From the NCBI RefSeq assembly GCF_012911815.1, contig NZ_JAATNW010000006.1, forward strand, positions 62,001-126,000: a stretch of 64,000 nucleotides of DNA, written 5' to 3'. Positions 44,101 through 52,860 of this stretch are shown in pieces (the stretch's first letter is position 1; each line of letters starts with the position of its first letter). The notes under the pieces were generated by a model. The model was not told the DNA's origin and ran no database searches. It worked only from the letters and a program-made list of their open reading frames with translations. This stretch comes from Alteromonas ponticola. GTDB lineage: Bacteria > Pseudomonadota > Gammaproteobacteria > Enterobacterales > Alteromonadaceae. Both the position numbers and the translations under genes were made by a program.

Positions 44101-44559
44101 TTACCCGTTGCCAGCATGACTGTTTAACGCGAAATCCAGGATACGTTTTTTACCCCACCACACTTTGCCCAGATAAAGGCCATCCTCGATTTCACGGATT
44201 TCGTCACGTACTTTTTGCGCCAGAATTGAGGTTGAACTGTAGTCGATAACAATCGTTTCTTTGCCGTCCATCCAGCTTTTATCACGGTACACTTTAGCGA
44301 CAATCATGCCTAAGCCAATCGGCAGCACTTTATTCACCAATATGCCGCGCTCAAAATCAGGTGGGAAAATATCAAATACTTTGCCTTGCCAGGCCAGTGT
44401 TCGGGCAAAGCGGGCCAACATCTTCGCTCGTGTTGAACCGGCGACTATTGCGGTGCCCCGGGTATCACCCCGCGGTAATGCGCCAGCAGCATGACTGGTG
44501 TAGATCTCGTCCAACTCTTCGCGACTTAATTGCAGCCAGTACTCAATGGTTTCGTTCAT
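44101..44559 (-). CDS. Unknown 152-aa protein in the haem cassette
   Basis: No family recognised with confidence. No signal peptide or TM helix, so cytoplasmic or peripheral. Predicted alternation of short strands (GILVNKVLP, MIVAKVYRD, ETIVIDYSS, GLYLGKVWWGKKRILDFAL) after a helical N-terminus suggests a small beta-barrel or calycin-like fold, possibly lipid or haem binding; this is speculative. Its position between the catalase-like and di-haem genes, 3 bp from the latter and in the same direction, implies a linked job. ATG at 44559, 56 bp after the catalase-like gene. Confidence 0.75.
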   Translation of the reverse strand: MNETIEYWLQLSREELDEIYTSHAAGALPRGDTRGTAIVAGSTRAKMLARFARTLAWQGKVFDIFPPDFERGILVNKVLPIGLGMIVAKVYRDKSWMDGKETIVIDYSSTSILAQKVRDEIREIEDGLYLGKVWWGKKRILDFALNSHAGNG

Positions 44560-44615
44560 GTTGGTCGGCTCCCTGGGCCAGCTGGTGGTATTGTTTTTTG
44601 CGTATTTTTGCAGGT

Positions 44616-45632
44616 TTATTGCTGATTGTTTCTGAAACGTGAAAGTGCGTAGTACACGTGCTTACGAACATAATTCATTCTTCCCAGTGGCTTGTGTTCA
44701 GGCAGACTTTGCCAGGGATTAAATTCAGTCGTTTCGCACTGCCGGATAGCGTCAGCCGAGATGAAAGGCTGCTGCTTGATCAGCAATTGCGCAACCGACA
44801 CCAACGGCGACGCCTGTTCGCTCCATTTGGCGGCGGCATCTTCAATAGGCATGTCGTCGTTGTTGGTCTGACGTTGCACCATAAAGTTGAAGCAGACATC
44901 GGTAAGCGCCAGGTGCTGGCGCATAGCGGCGCGCAGGTAATTATTGGTAAGCTCGTCGGGCAGTTCGCTTTCGAAGTTAGAACAGGGTTTAACCGCATAC
45001 TTTACCGCCTGTTGGCTGCCTAACTGATACGGAGTGGTGCTCCAGTAGACAATATCAAAAGGGCTGGTGTGATGCTCGCGGGCAACCAACAACGTATACA
45101 GACTGTCCCAGTTAGTGGGAGTGAGTAAATGCCACAGCACCCGATCATCCCGTTGCGCTTCAATAAACGCCAGAAATTCTTCCGGCGTTGAAGCAAACAG
45201 CACCGGGTGACTATTCAGTAAAAAATCCTGATAACCTGACTTGCCCCATACCGGTTTACCCACCACGTCGCTAACCCGAATGGACAAACCACGTAAATCC
45301 TTTTTAGCATCATCCGTGGTACTGGCACTGGCAAAGCGTACCAATGCCGGATAACTAACCGGGCGGGCGAACAGGCCCTGTTTCAGTTCAGGTGAGATAG
45401 CTTCGTTGACCGTAAAGGTAGCATTAAAACAGCCGAGCGATTTCGCCTGATTGAACCGCTTCATTGACTGATCGGCATAGCGTTGCTGTACCACCTGCTT
45501 TATCGCCTTTTCCATTTGTAGCGCTAAATCGTCCTCATTGCCGGTAAAGCTTTCACCAGGAAAACTTTGTGCGGTACTGAAAAACGAAATTAACAGTAAG
45601 ACAAGTAAGGGGGCAGTCACATTCATGCTCAC
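44616..45632 (-). CDS. Exported catalase-fold protein lacking the distal His
   Basis: 338 aa. Signal peptide about 4-23 (LLVLLLISFFSTAQS). Related to the small y4iL-like catalases: VRFASAST, KDLRGLSIRVSD and a C-terminus FNPWQSLPEHKPLGRMNYVRKHVYYAL. In true family members the segment before the core carries the distal His (HAKGHGC or HPKSHGC pattern); here it reads NQAKSLGC, so Gln62 sits at that place. Efficient H2O2 dismutation is therefore unlikely. Catalase-fold enzymes such as coral allene oxide synthase act on fatty-acid hydroperoxides, which suits the neighbouring dioxygenase. GTG at 45632 or ATG at 45626 is the start; ribosome site weak. Confidence 0.8.
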   Translation of the reverse strand: MSMNVTAPLLVLLLISFFSTAQSFPGESFTGNEDDLALQMEKAIKQVVQQRYADQSMKRFNQAKSLGCFNATFTVNEAISPELKQGLFARPVSYPALVRFASASTTDDAKKDLRGLSIRVSDVVGKPVWGKSGYQDFLLNSHPVLFASTPEEFLAFIEAQRDDRVLWHLLTPTNWDSLYTLLVAREHHTSPFDIVYWSTTPYQLGSQQAVKYAVKPCSNFESELPDELTNNYLRAAMRQHLALTDVCFNFMVQRQTNNDDMPIEDAAAKWSEQASPLVSVAQLLIKQQPFISADAIRQCETTEFNPWQSLPEHKPLGRMNYVRKHVYYALSRFRNNQQ

Positions 45633-45643
45633 ATAATTTCAGG

Positions 45644-48565
45644 TTAATCTTGAAAAGCGGGGTCGCTTTCTGCCCCAGGGCGCGGCTTCCATGCCAGCGA
45701 ATAGTAGTCACCGCGATCCCGAGCCCAGGGGTCAAATACGTTGACCACCGGCATCAACTGCTCGTTAAGTTCGGGAATATTGCGCAGCAGCACCCGTTTG
45801 AGCGGCGACACGGCAACCGTATGGCCGTTAGACTTTTCCGGCTCGTTGCATTGCGCCAGACCATCATTATTTTTTTCCAGCTCAAACGGGCATTCATCCA
45901 GTGGGCCATTGTGTAATACCCATTCATACCCTAAGGTCGAGTAAAACTCAGGGCGGAAACTGGAGGTAAAGAAACGGTCGCTGAATAAGCGCCGTGACGC
46001 GTTGATAATAAAAATATGAAACTGTGTCTCTGAAATAGCGAAACCGTGCGGACGGGTGTATTCGGCCAGCCACCCCACCGCCAGATCAACATCTTCGATA
46101 TTATCTACTTCACTGCCATCAGGCGCGCCGTGACAATCGTTAATGGGCTCGCCGTTGTCGGTTAGCTGCGCATCGCTAATTACTTTGCTGGCATCACACT
46201 GGTGGGTGCCAAAAATTTGCCTGATTTTGGCAACCACGTCTTCCTGTGCGATACGGTTAGGATCGCTTTTATCCAGTCGCTGATCGATAAAATCATCGTA
46301 GCTGGTCAGGGTTTTTAACCCGATCTGGCGACGAAATTCGTTGAAACGGGGCACACCCCGCTCGCGATCGCGAATGATATCCAGCGCCACGACATCAATT
46401 TTTTTGCTGGGCGAATCAAGATGCGGCATGGGCAGGTTTTGTAAAAAGCGCGGGTGGTTTTGCAGGTGCAGCGCACCTAAACGTTGCCGGCCCATGGCCA
46501 ATGCCCAGTTCTCCAGACCATATTGACGCATTTGTGCGGTTGCTTCGCCACGCACTGTGCGCATTACTGGCACTTTGGCGTTGATTTGGTTGGCATCCTG
46601 ATAATTACGCATTTCGATAAGATCGGGAACCAATGGATGCAGGCGATAAACGGAGGTAAATTCCTCAGGAAAGTTGAAGGGTGAACCAAAGTGATTCACC
46701 CCACCGTTAACGTGTTCAGGGTTACTGATATCCCAATTGTCTTTTTTCCACCACAATGCACCTTCATGCCGCGCATTTTGTAAGCCAAAAATCCCGGCGC
46801 CAGAGGCAAATACCGAATACCAGGAATTGGCTTTTTGTGGCTCATCCTTGTCTCGAAACACGCGCGCCAGCCAGTTTGACATGCGGCTGAAATAGTTTTC
46901 TTCATTGTGGGTAATTTTTTTGATAATTGAAGAAACCTGACTGCTTTCTTCAAGGTTAAACAATCCAAACCAGTTTGAGTTCATGCCGCGATACAAGGGA
47001 TCGTTATACAGCAGTTGCGTGGTCCATTCGATGGTGTGAATTTTCGCGATCATCGCAGACACCACCAGCCGTGCCGCGTTATATAACTCTTCGTCGCTGA
47101 CCTGACTGTAGAGAATAGCCTGTTGCGGCCGATCAGGGTGGCGTAAACCCGAATCACGATTAGGATGGGCTTGCTGCATGGCGCGAAAGCGCTCGACAAA
47201 ATAGTTATGCTCGCGCACAAACAGGTTGTGATAAAAGCTTAAGCCAATATTCCAGTTGTCAGGAAATGCGGTAGCTTCCTGGCCCTGCCATTGAGGCTGC
47301 ACTGCACAGTCATCGCTGCTGTTGGTGTCACAGGGTTGTAACACGGGTAAATAGCCATCGGGCAAATGCAGTTTGGCGTTATCCTGTGGATCACGAATCA
47401 CTCGTTTATGTGATATGGCATCGTAACCATAAATTTGCGACGCATCCCACCATGCTGTGGTAGTGTTTTCAGTGGTCATATAGGCGCGTTTGAGGTACCG
47501 CTCATTGTTATGCCTAAACGTTTCTGGCTCACTGTGCTGAGCAATCAGCGCCGGCTCCATGCGATCGCCGGGCCGACAACCAAGCGCTTCTGCGTGATCG
47601 GTTTTACACCCCACCGGCACCAGTTTAGATTGATTGCGCCCTTCTTCCAGGTGCGAAAACCAGTCATGAGTCATAAACTGGATCCAGAATGCAGCCAGCA
47701 CATTAAAAAATGGCGCTTTAATATAATCGCATTCATCGCTTATCGCATTGTTGCCGGATCCCAGACCATCATTGCAATTATTATTTTGCTGTTGTTGACG
47801 ACTGAACAATGTGCGCGAAATCAATTGCGGATCAGGGGTGAGCAAGCCCAAGCGCATTCCGTTTTCGCTGTCGCTATGCCGGTTGCGTGCTAACTGATTT
47901 TTGCCTAGGCGTGGATAGGTAGACGCGAAGTCCACATTGCGCGCGAAATAAGTACCGTTCGCCCCCATTTTGGGATTGTACAAATCATTACAGATTCCAC
48001 TGAGGGTGCGATGGCGAATTAATTCGCCACTGCAGCGTTGCTCGCCCTCGCCACCTACCGCCTCATAGAAAGGATCGTCTTTATCCAGACGCATTTCATT
48101 CCATACTTTTATGGCGGGTCCTTCTTTATTGCCACGGCCCTTGACGTAGTCCTCGTAGGTGTAATTATCAAACAGGTTGAATTTGATCAGCTCGACACGT
48201 TGGTACTCTAAATCCATTAACGAGCCATCAATGCCCCGGCCGTTGGGTTTAAGGTGTTCGCCAAAAATGGTTTTCGCTTTGCTACCTTCTTTCAGCGATG
48301 ACGCATCGCCCGTTGCCCAGTAATTTGACCAGTCGACCCAGGGCGTAGCCCGATATTGAGCCGCTTTTTCGCCACCACGGCAGCGCGCAGTATCTTCGGC
48401 CACCTTGCCAAGAAAGCGCGTTTGTCGATTTTCATCAATAGGCCGAAACCCGTCTTTTACCATATCGATGCAGGCGCGATTGTCAGATTTTTGCTCTGCC
48501 ACTACTGTGCTGGAAACACAACAAGACATGGCAATGAAGATTGCCAAAAGAATTTTTGCAGCCAT
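45644..48565 (-). CDS. Animal haem peroxidase family, fatty-acid alpha-dioxygenase/cyclooxygenase-like
   Basis: 973 aa. Signal peptide about 1-23. The distal-haem region IQFMTHDWFSHLEEG (H300) and RLVVSAMIAKIHTIEWTTQLL are close to plant alpha-DOX sequences; SVYRLHPLVPD contains the Tyr-x-x-His arrangement (Y640, H643) where cyclooxygenases and alpha-DOX have the radical Tyr and proximal His. So it is a fatty-acid oxygenase candidate rather than a plain peroxidase. It is much longer than plant alpha-DOX (about 640 aa), with about 135 extra residues before the core and an extra segment between the two haem ligand sites. SD GAGGGG precedes the ATG. First gene of the minus-strand haem cassette. 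Confidence 0.88.
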   Translation of the reverse strand: MAAKILLAIFIAMSCCVSSTVVAEQKSDNRACIDMVKDGFRPIDENRQTRFLGKVAEDTARCRGGEKAAQYRATPWVDWSNYWATGDASSLKEGSKAKTIFGEHLKPNGRGIDGSLMDLEYQRVELIKFNLFDNYTYEDYVKGRGNKEGPAIKVWNEMRLDKDDPFYEAVGGEGEQRCSGELIRHRTLSGICNDLYNPKMGANGTYFARNVDFASTYPRLGKNQLARNRHSDSENGMRLGLLTPDPQLISRTLFSRQQQQNNNCNDGLGSGNNAISDECDYIKAPFFNVLAAFWIQFMTHDWFSHLEEGRNQSKLVPVGCKTDHAEALGCRPGDRMEPALIAQHSEPETFRHNNERYLKRAYMTTENTTTAWWDASQIYGYDAISHKRVIRDPQDNAKLHLPDGYLPVLQPCDTNSSDDCAVQPQWQGQEATAFPDNWNIGLSFYHNLFVREHNYFVERFRAMQQAHPNRDSGLRHPDRPQQAILYSQVSDEELYNAARLVVSAMIAKIHTIEWTTQLLYNDPLYRGMNSNWFGLFNLEESSQVSSIIKKITHNEENYFSRMSNWLARVFRDKDEPQKANSWYSVFASGAGIFGLQNARHEGALWWKKDNWDISNPEHVNGGVNHFGSPFNFPEEFTSVYRLHPLVPDLIEMRNYQDANQINAKVPVMRTVRGEATAQMRQYGLENWALAMGRQRLGALHLQNHPRFLQNLPMPHLDSPSKKIDVVALDIIRDRERGVPRFNEFRRQIGLKTLTSYDDFIDQRLDKSDPNRIAQEDVVAKIRQIFGTHQCDASKVISDAQLTDNGEPINDCHGAPDGSEVDNIEDVDLAVGWLAEYTRPHGFAISETQFHIFIINASRRLFSDRFFTSSFRPEFYSTLGYEWVLHNGPLDECPFELEKNNDGLAQCNEPEKSNGHTVAVSPLKRVLLRNIPELNEQLMPVVNVFDPWARDRGDYYSLAWKPRPGAESDPAFQD

Positions 48566-48638
48566 CCCCGGTACCCCTCAGTGTGATTGGTATTATGGTT
48601 TGACAGCTAAGGTAAGGCACTTGAACAGCGAGTAATCC

Positions 48639-48656
48639 TTTACTGACGTCAGTAAA
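48639..48656. promoter_or_regulatory. 18-bp perfect palindrome upstream of the alpha-DOX-like gene
   Basis: TTTACTGACGTCAGTAAA, 73-91 bp before the start codon. On the minus strand a TATATT hexamer (48660-48655) abuts and overlaps it, so a bound repressor would cover a -10 region and start site. Candidate operator of the haem cassette; regulator unknown. Confidence 0.6.
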
Positions 48657-48823
48657 TATAGTTTGTTTTTTGTACAGTTTGTAGTGGTGAGCTATATTTT
48701 TTGCAGAAACGTTTGCTGACTTAGTTTTCAACACGTCATAGATAAAAATATCCTTGTTGCACGACAAAACCACCTTCCTGCTTTTACGGTATAAGCAAGT
48801 AGCAAATCAACCTGGAGTAGATA

Positions 48824-49594
48824 ATGAAAAAAATTTTTCTTGGGTTACTGGTAGTTATCGCCGTCATTGGTGGCATCGTCTGGTATGTGATGAGTGGCGC
48901 TAATGAGTTTTTAAAATCGCAAATTGAGGAGAAGGGCAGTCAATATTTGGGCACTACCGTAAGTGTCTCAGGTGTGGATCTGATTTTCCGCGAAGGGCGA
49001 CTGGAAATAAGCGAGCTGGAAATTGACAATCCGGAGGGCTTTAGTAACGAGGATGCCTTGAGCGTAGAAGGGCTGGCGTTTGATTTAGGCAATTCGCTTC
49101 AAGAGCCCTACCATGTGCAGGAACTGACCGTGAATGCGCCTGAAATGCTGTATGAGCTCAATGCAGATGGAACCGGCAATTTAATGGTGCTAAAAAATAA
49201 CCTGCAGGCGCATCTGCCTGAAAACAAGCCAGCGCAATCCAGCGGTGAGCCTGCCCCATTAGTTATTGTCGATAGTGTGACAGTGGCAAATACGAAACTG
49301 ACCCTCGATTTTGAAAAGTTTGATACCAAAGGGGTGCAGCTGAATAAGAAAACATTTGAGGTGACCTTGCCCACATTCAATGCCGGGCCCATCGGTCAAC
49401 CTGATGGCATGCCTGCTGACCAGGTCGGTGCTGCGATTATCAACAACATGCTGGATAACGTGATTGCAGAGGCGAAAAAGAAAGCCCGCGACGTGGCTAA
49501 AGAGGCCGCCAAAGAGAAGTTTAACGAAGAGAAAGATAAGTTGCTGGATAAGGCAGACGAGAAAATAAAAGATATTCTGAATAAGGATTTCTAA
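48824..49594 (+). CDS. AsmA-like membrane-anchored periplasmic protein
   Basis: 256 aa. Single N-terminal TM helix (about 4-24), then a beta-rich domain: YLGTTVSVSGVDLIFREGRLEISELEIDNPEGF, VQELTVNAPEMLYEL, VIVDSVTVANTKLTL, the pattern of AsmA/DUF748-like lipid-transfer proteins but short. The C-terminal 60 residues are a charged helix (KKKARDVAKEAAKEKFNEEKD is a typical stretch). Strong AACCTGGAG ribosome site upstream. Divergent from the alpha-DOX-like gene across 258 bp, so it is probably not part of that unit. Confidence 0.75.
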   Translation: MKKIFLGLLVVIAVIGGIVWYVMSGANEFLKSQIEEKGSQYLGTTVSVSGVDLIFREGRLEISELEIDNPEGFSNEDALSVEGLAFDLGNSLQEPYHVQELTVNAPEMLYELNADGTGNLMVLKNNLQAHLPENKPAQSSGEPAPLVIVDSVTVANTKLTLDFEKFDTKGVQLNKKTFEVTLPTFNAGPIGQPDGMPADQVGAAIINNMLDNVIAEAKKKARDVAKEAAKEKFNEEKDKLLDKADEKIKDILNKDF

Positions 49595-49624
49595 CGGTTA
49601 ACAGCGTCTGATATCGCTAAAACG

Positions 49625-49658
49625 AATAGAGACCACAGTATGAGCTGCGGTCTCTATT
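49625..49658. terminator. Bidirectional terminator hairpin
   Basis: AATAGAGACCACAG (49625-49638) pairs with CTGCGGTCTCTATT (49645-49658) with one mismatch and a 6-nt loop, in the 69-bp gap between convergent genes. Short A/T flanks on each side. Confidence 0.7.
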
Positions 49659-49663
49659 GCAAG

Positions 49664-50197
49664 TTAATGCGCCTGTTCAAAACTGACTTTAAGCAACTCG
49701 ACATTATCGCGAAACTCTAATGTCTGCAATTCACCTTTACCTTCGACATTGATGGTATTGATTTGCGCTGGCCATAAGTCTCTCAATGCATCATGGCGCA
49801 CCCGTAATCCTTCAAGTGACGGCGGTTGCTCAGTTTCCTGATACACCCAAAAGTGTTTGCCTTCAACTTCAAAACCCACCAACTTTAACGCCAGCGACTG
49901 ATCCTTGCTGTCAAACAGGCTAAAACGCTGGGCGGCATATTCTGCAAAACGTTGCTGGGTTTGTGCGTCTTTCAGAATATCAGACTGCTTATCGAATAAT
50001 GTTTTAACCGCATGCTCAGCGTCATGCAGATTAAAACGATGCATGATTTCGATGTTTTCGGTGCGTGGATTAAACAGCACCGTCGAAATCGCAGCTTTAA
50101 TCTGATGTGCACTGGCAATGCCGGTGGTCATCAACAGCAGGGCAACAATGCCCCACTGGCGCAGTGAAAAATGCTTACTCTTTATCACCGTTTTCAT
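49664..50197 (-). CDS. DUF6702 family exported protein
   Basis: 177 aa. Signal peptide (about 12-30, IVALLLMTTGIASA) followed directly by the family opening HQIKAAISTVLFNPRTENIEIMHRFNLHDAEH. Remainder beta-rich. The DUF6702 protein and an M1-family peptidase are regularly encoded together; here the genes overlap by 23 bp. Function unknown, presumably accessory to the peptidase. Confidence 0.88.
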   Translation of the reverse strand: MKTVIKSKHFSLRQWGIVALLLMTTGIASAHQIKAAISTVLFNPRTENIEIMHRFNLHDAEHAVKTLFDKQSDILKDAQTQQRFAEYAAQRFSLFDSKDQSLALKLVGFEVEGKHFWVYQETEQPPSLEGLRVRHDALRDLWPAQINTINVEGKGELQTLEFRDNVELLKVSFEQAH

Positions 50198-52637
50198 CGT
50201 CCTGCTTAAGTTCAGTGGTGATATCGTGCATGATATCGCGACGTACTTTGTCGGTGCTTCGCTTCGACTTGTACGCTTCGATACGTGAAGGCACGATGCG
50301 ACGTGGATAATGGTTATTTTGCACGTCTACATCAGCCGTTTCCCAGCGAGGGTCAACCGTCACACTGACCAGTTCTTTGTCTTTGTCAGTGATAATCAGC
50401 TTGCTGACCGCATCAGGCGTGCGACGCCAGATTTCTGCAGGGATACGCATCATTTGCGTGCTTTCATCAGCAAACGTCAGCTCAAGAATGATGGGCATCA
50501 CCAAACCGCCTTTGTTGCTGAAATCGAGCACATAATAATTTTTGTCTTCTTTGACCGCGCGCTCGAGGGCTTTTAATTCCCAGGGCTCCAGGTCTTTCAA
50601 AAACTTCTTGTACTGATTACGTTCTTTGTTGGTCACCGTGTACTGATCGTTGTCATCGTAGAAGTCTTTGATGTCTTCGAAGCGATCAACCCACAGCGTT
50701 TTGCCTTCCTGTTGGTTGCGTTCAACCGTCAGCGACAATGGCTTTTCTTTTTCCTGCTGGCGCTCACGGGCGAAGTCGATGTCCGGATCTTTGGTATCTA
50801 AACGTAACTTGCTAACGCTGTCTAATGAAATATCCACGTGATCAGTGCTATAGAACCATCCACGCCAGAACCAATCCAGGTCAACACCAGAAGCTTCTTC
50901 CATGGTACGGAAGAAATCAGACGGCGTCGGGCGTTTATACATCCAGCGCTGGGCATATTCTTTAAAAGCGAAATCAAACAGTTCACGGCCTAAAATAGTT
51001 TCGCGTAAAATGTTTAAGGCAACAGCGGGCTTGGTATACGCATTGGGCCCCAAATTCCATACCGAATCAGACTGCGTCATGATCGGCACCTGATTTTGCG
51101 ACTTCATATAACCAACAATATCCCGTGGTTCGACACCCCATGGGATGTCTGGATCCCACTCACGTCCTGCAACCCCATCCAGGAAGCTGTTTAACCCTTC
51201 ATCCATCCAGGTCCACTGACGCTCATCAGAATTCACAATCATCGGAAAATATATGTGACCAATTTCGTGAATAACCACTCCAATCAGAAAACGTTTTTCA
51301 GCCAGTGAATAGGTACGTGAACCATCATCCTGTAATTCTGTACGCGGGCCGTTAAAGGTGATCATGGGGTATTCCATGCCGCCAACCGGGCCGTTGACTG
51401 ATTGCGCTACCGGATAAGGATAATCAAAGGAGAAGCGTGAGTAGACTTCCATGGTATGAATGACCGATTCGGTGGAGTACTTCTTCCACAAATCCCCGCC
51501 TTCTTTGGGATAAAAAGACATCGCCATTACCGTAGGCTGAACATCGCCACCCTGCTGGTAGCCGCGTGCGTCCCACATAAATTTACGTGAAGAAGCCCAG
51601 GCAAAATCTCGCACATTGTTGGCTTTAAAGCGCCAGGTTTTAGTTTTATCGGTACCGGCTTTTTCGTTTTCCAGTGCTTCTTCTGCAGTCACGATAAAAA
51701 CGGTTCGTTCGGCAGTTTTGGCTTCTTCAAGGCGCTGTCGCTGGGTTTTGGTCAGCACGTCCGAGGCATTTTGCAGCTCACCGGTTGATGACACAATATG
51801 ATCAGCGGGTACGGTGATTTTGACGTCGTAATTACCAAATTCTAAGGTAAATTCGCCGCGGCCGATAAACTCTTTATTAGTCCAGGCTTCGTAATCAGTA
51901 TATGCCGCCAGACGTGGAAACCACTGAGCCAGCAAGAAGATGTCGTTGCCACCCTCGCGCGCATCATCTGGGAAATGCTCATAACCGGCGCGGGCCGACA
52001 CCGCATCTTCTTCTACGATATTAAAACCAAAATCGATAGAGAATTGCGTGCTTTGGCCTGGCTTTAACGGCTCTGCCAAATCAACGCGCATCAAGGTACC
52101 CACAATCACATGATGCAGATCCTGACCTTGTTTAGAGGCCACTTTCTTAATTTGGTAACCCAGTTCGTTGTCATCGACAAATTGCTGTCTACGCAGTGCG
52201 CCCAGGCTGATTTTAGCCGGCTCATCACCCGAAGCTGACTGGGTAGCTGGTCCGCGATTGCCAATGCCACCAAAGGTGGTAGTAAGCGCAGACATCGAAT
52301 CATCGCGGAATTTATTCTGGTCTAACTGAATCCACAAATACTTTAACGTATCGGGTGAGTTATTTTTATAAGTGATGGTCTCGCTGGCATCGACGCGACG
52401 TTTGTCCTCGTCCAGTTTCACATCGATGGAATAATCGACTTTTTGTTGCCAGTACTGATGCCCCGGCTCCCCCGCAGCGTTTCTATACACATTAGGTGTA
52501 GGCAGAACTTCATCCAATTGGCGGAATTTGTCCTCAAAATTACCTTTAGTCTGTTTTATTGCTGCATTGGCGATGGGCATAACGGTTATTCCCACTAGTG
52601 GAATTAACCAGGCCCAACGTAAATTTTTAATTCTCAT
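50175..52637 (-). CDS. M1 family zinc metallopeptidase
   Basis: 820 aa from the ATG at 52637, preceded by GGACGGGGA; a longer in-frame reading to 52688 has no such site. N-terminal signal segment (about 8-26). The gluzincin site is HEIGH (H457, E458, H461) with the third ligand E480 eighteen residues on in WMDEGLNSF; GGMEYPM upstream is the M1 substrate-binding (GAMEN-like) loop. Periplasmic aminopeptidase-like enzyme. Operon with DUF6702. Confidence 0.92.
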   Translation of the reverse strand: MRIKNLRWAWLIPLVGITVMPIANAAIKQTKGNFEDKFRQLDEVLPTPNVYRNAAGEPGHQYWQQKVDYSIDVKLDEDKRRVDASETITYKNNSPDTLKYLWIQLDQNKFRDDSMSALTTTFGGIGNRGPATQSASGDEPAKISLGALRRQQFVDDNELGYQIKKVASKQGQDLHHVIVGTLMRVDLAEPLKPGQSTQFSIDFGFNIVEEDAVSARAGYEHFPDDAREGGNDIFLLAQWFPRLAAYTDYEAWTNKEFIGRGEFTLEFGNYDVKITVPADHIVSSTGELQNASDVLTKTQRQRLEEAKTAERTVFIVTAEEALENEKAGTDKTKTWRFKANNVRDFAWASSRKFMWDARGYQQGGDVQPTVMAMSFYPKEGGDLWKKYSTESVIHTMEVYSRFSFDYPYPVAQSVNGPVGGMEYPMITFNGPRTELQDDGSRTYSLAEKRFLIGVVIHEIGHIYFPMIVNSDERQWTWMDEGLNSFLDGVAGREWDPDIPWGVEPRDIVGYMKSQNQVPIMTQSDSVWNLGPNAYTKPAVALNILRETILGRELFDFAFKEYAQRWMYKRPTPSDFFRTMEEASGVDLDWFWRGWFYSTDHVDISLDSVSKLRLDTKDPDIDFARERQQEKEKPLSLTVERNQQEGKTLWVDRFEDIKDFYDDNDQYTVTNKERNQYKKFLKDLEPWELKALERAVKEDKNYYVLDFSNKGGLVMPIILELTFADESTQMMRIPAEIWRRTPDAVSKLIITDKDKELVSVTVDPRWETADVDVQNNHYPRRIVPSRIEAYKSKRSTDKVRRDIMHDITTELKQDDENGDKE

Positions 52638-52803
52638 TCCCCGTCCTTTATTAATGCGAGCCAACGGCTCTGGATACGACAGGCTCAAGCCTGTTCGAAA
52701 AATTGTGATAGGGTAACAATTATTTCGGGTGTGTTGCCAGTTGCTGACCGTTAAAGGTGGTTAATTCATCGACATAAAGACGAAATGAAGCACGCGAGCC
52801 GCT

Positions 52804-52831
52804 TTGTAAATTCAGTGACTTAAAGTATGCT
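52804..52831 (+). promoter_or_regulatory. Candidate sigma-70 promoter for proB
   Basis: TTGTAA (52804-52809), 16-bp spacer, TATGCT (52826-52831). A transcript from here would start about 20 bp before the GTG start at 52861, which fits that start rather than an upstream reading. Confidence 0.4.
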
Positions 52832-52860
52832 TGAGATATTCTCCAGTAAGGGCTAGCAAT

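Noticed and set aside
44616-45632. Annotation as a genuine catalase
   Set aside because: The distal His segment reads NQAKSLGC, so catalase activity should not be assumed.
48824-49594. AsmA-like gene as a sixth member of the haem cassette
   Set aside because: It is divergently transcribed, with its own strong ribosome site, and its domain has no link to haem or fatty-acid oxidation.
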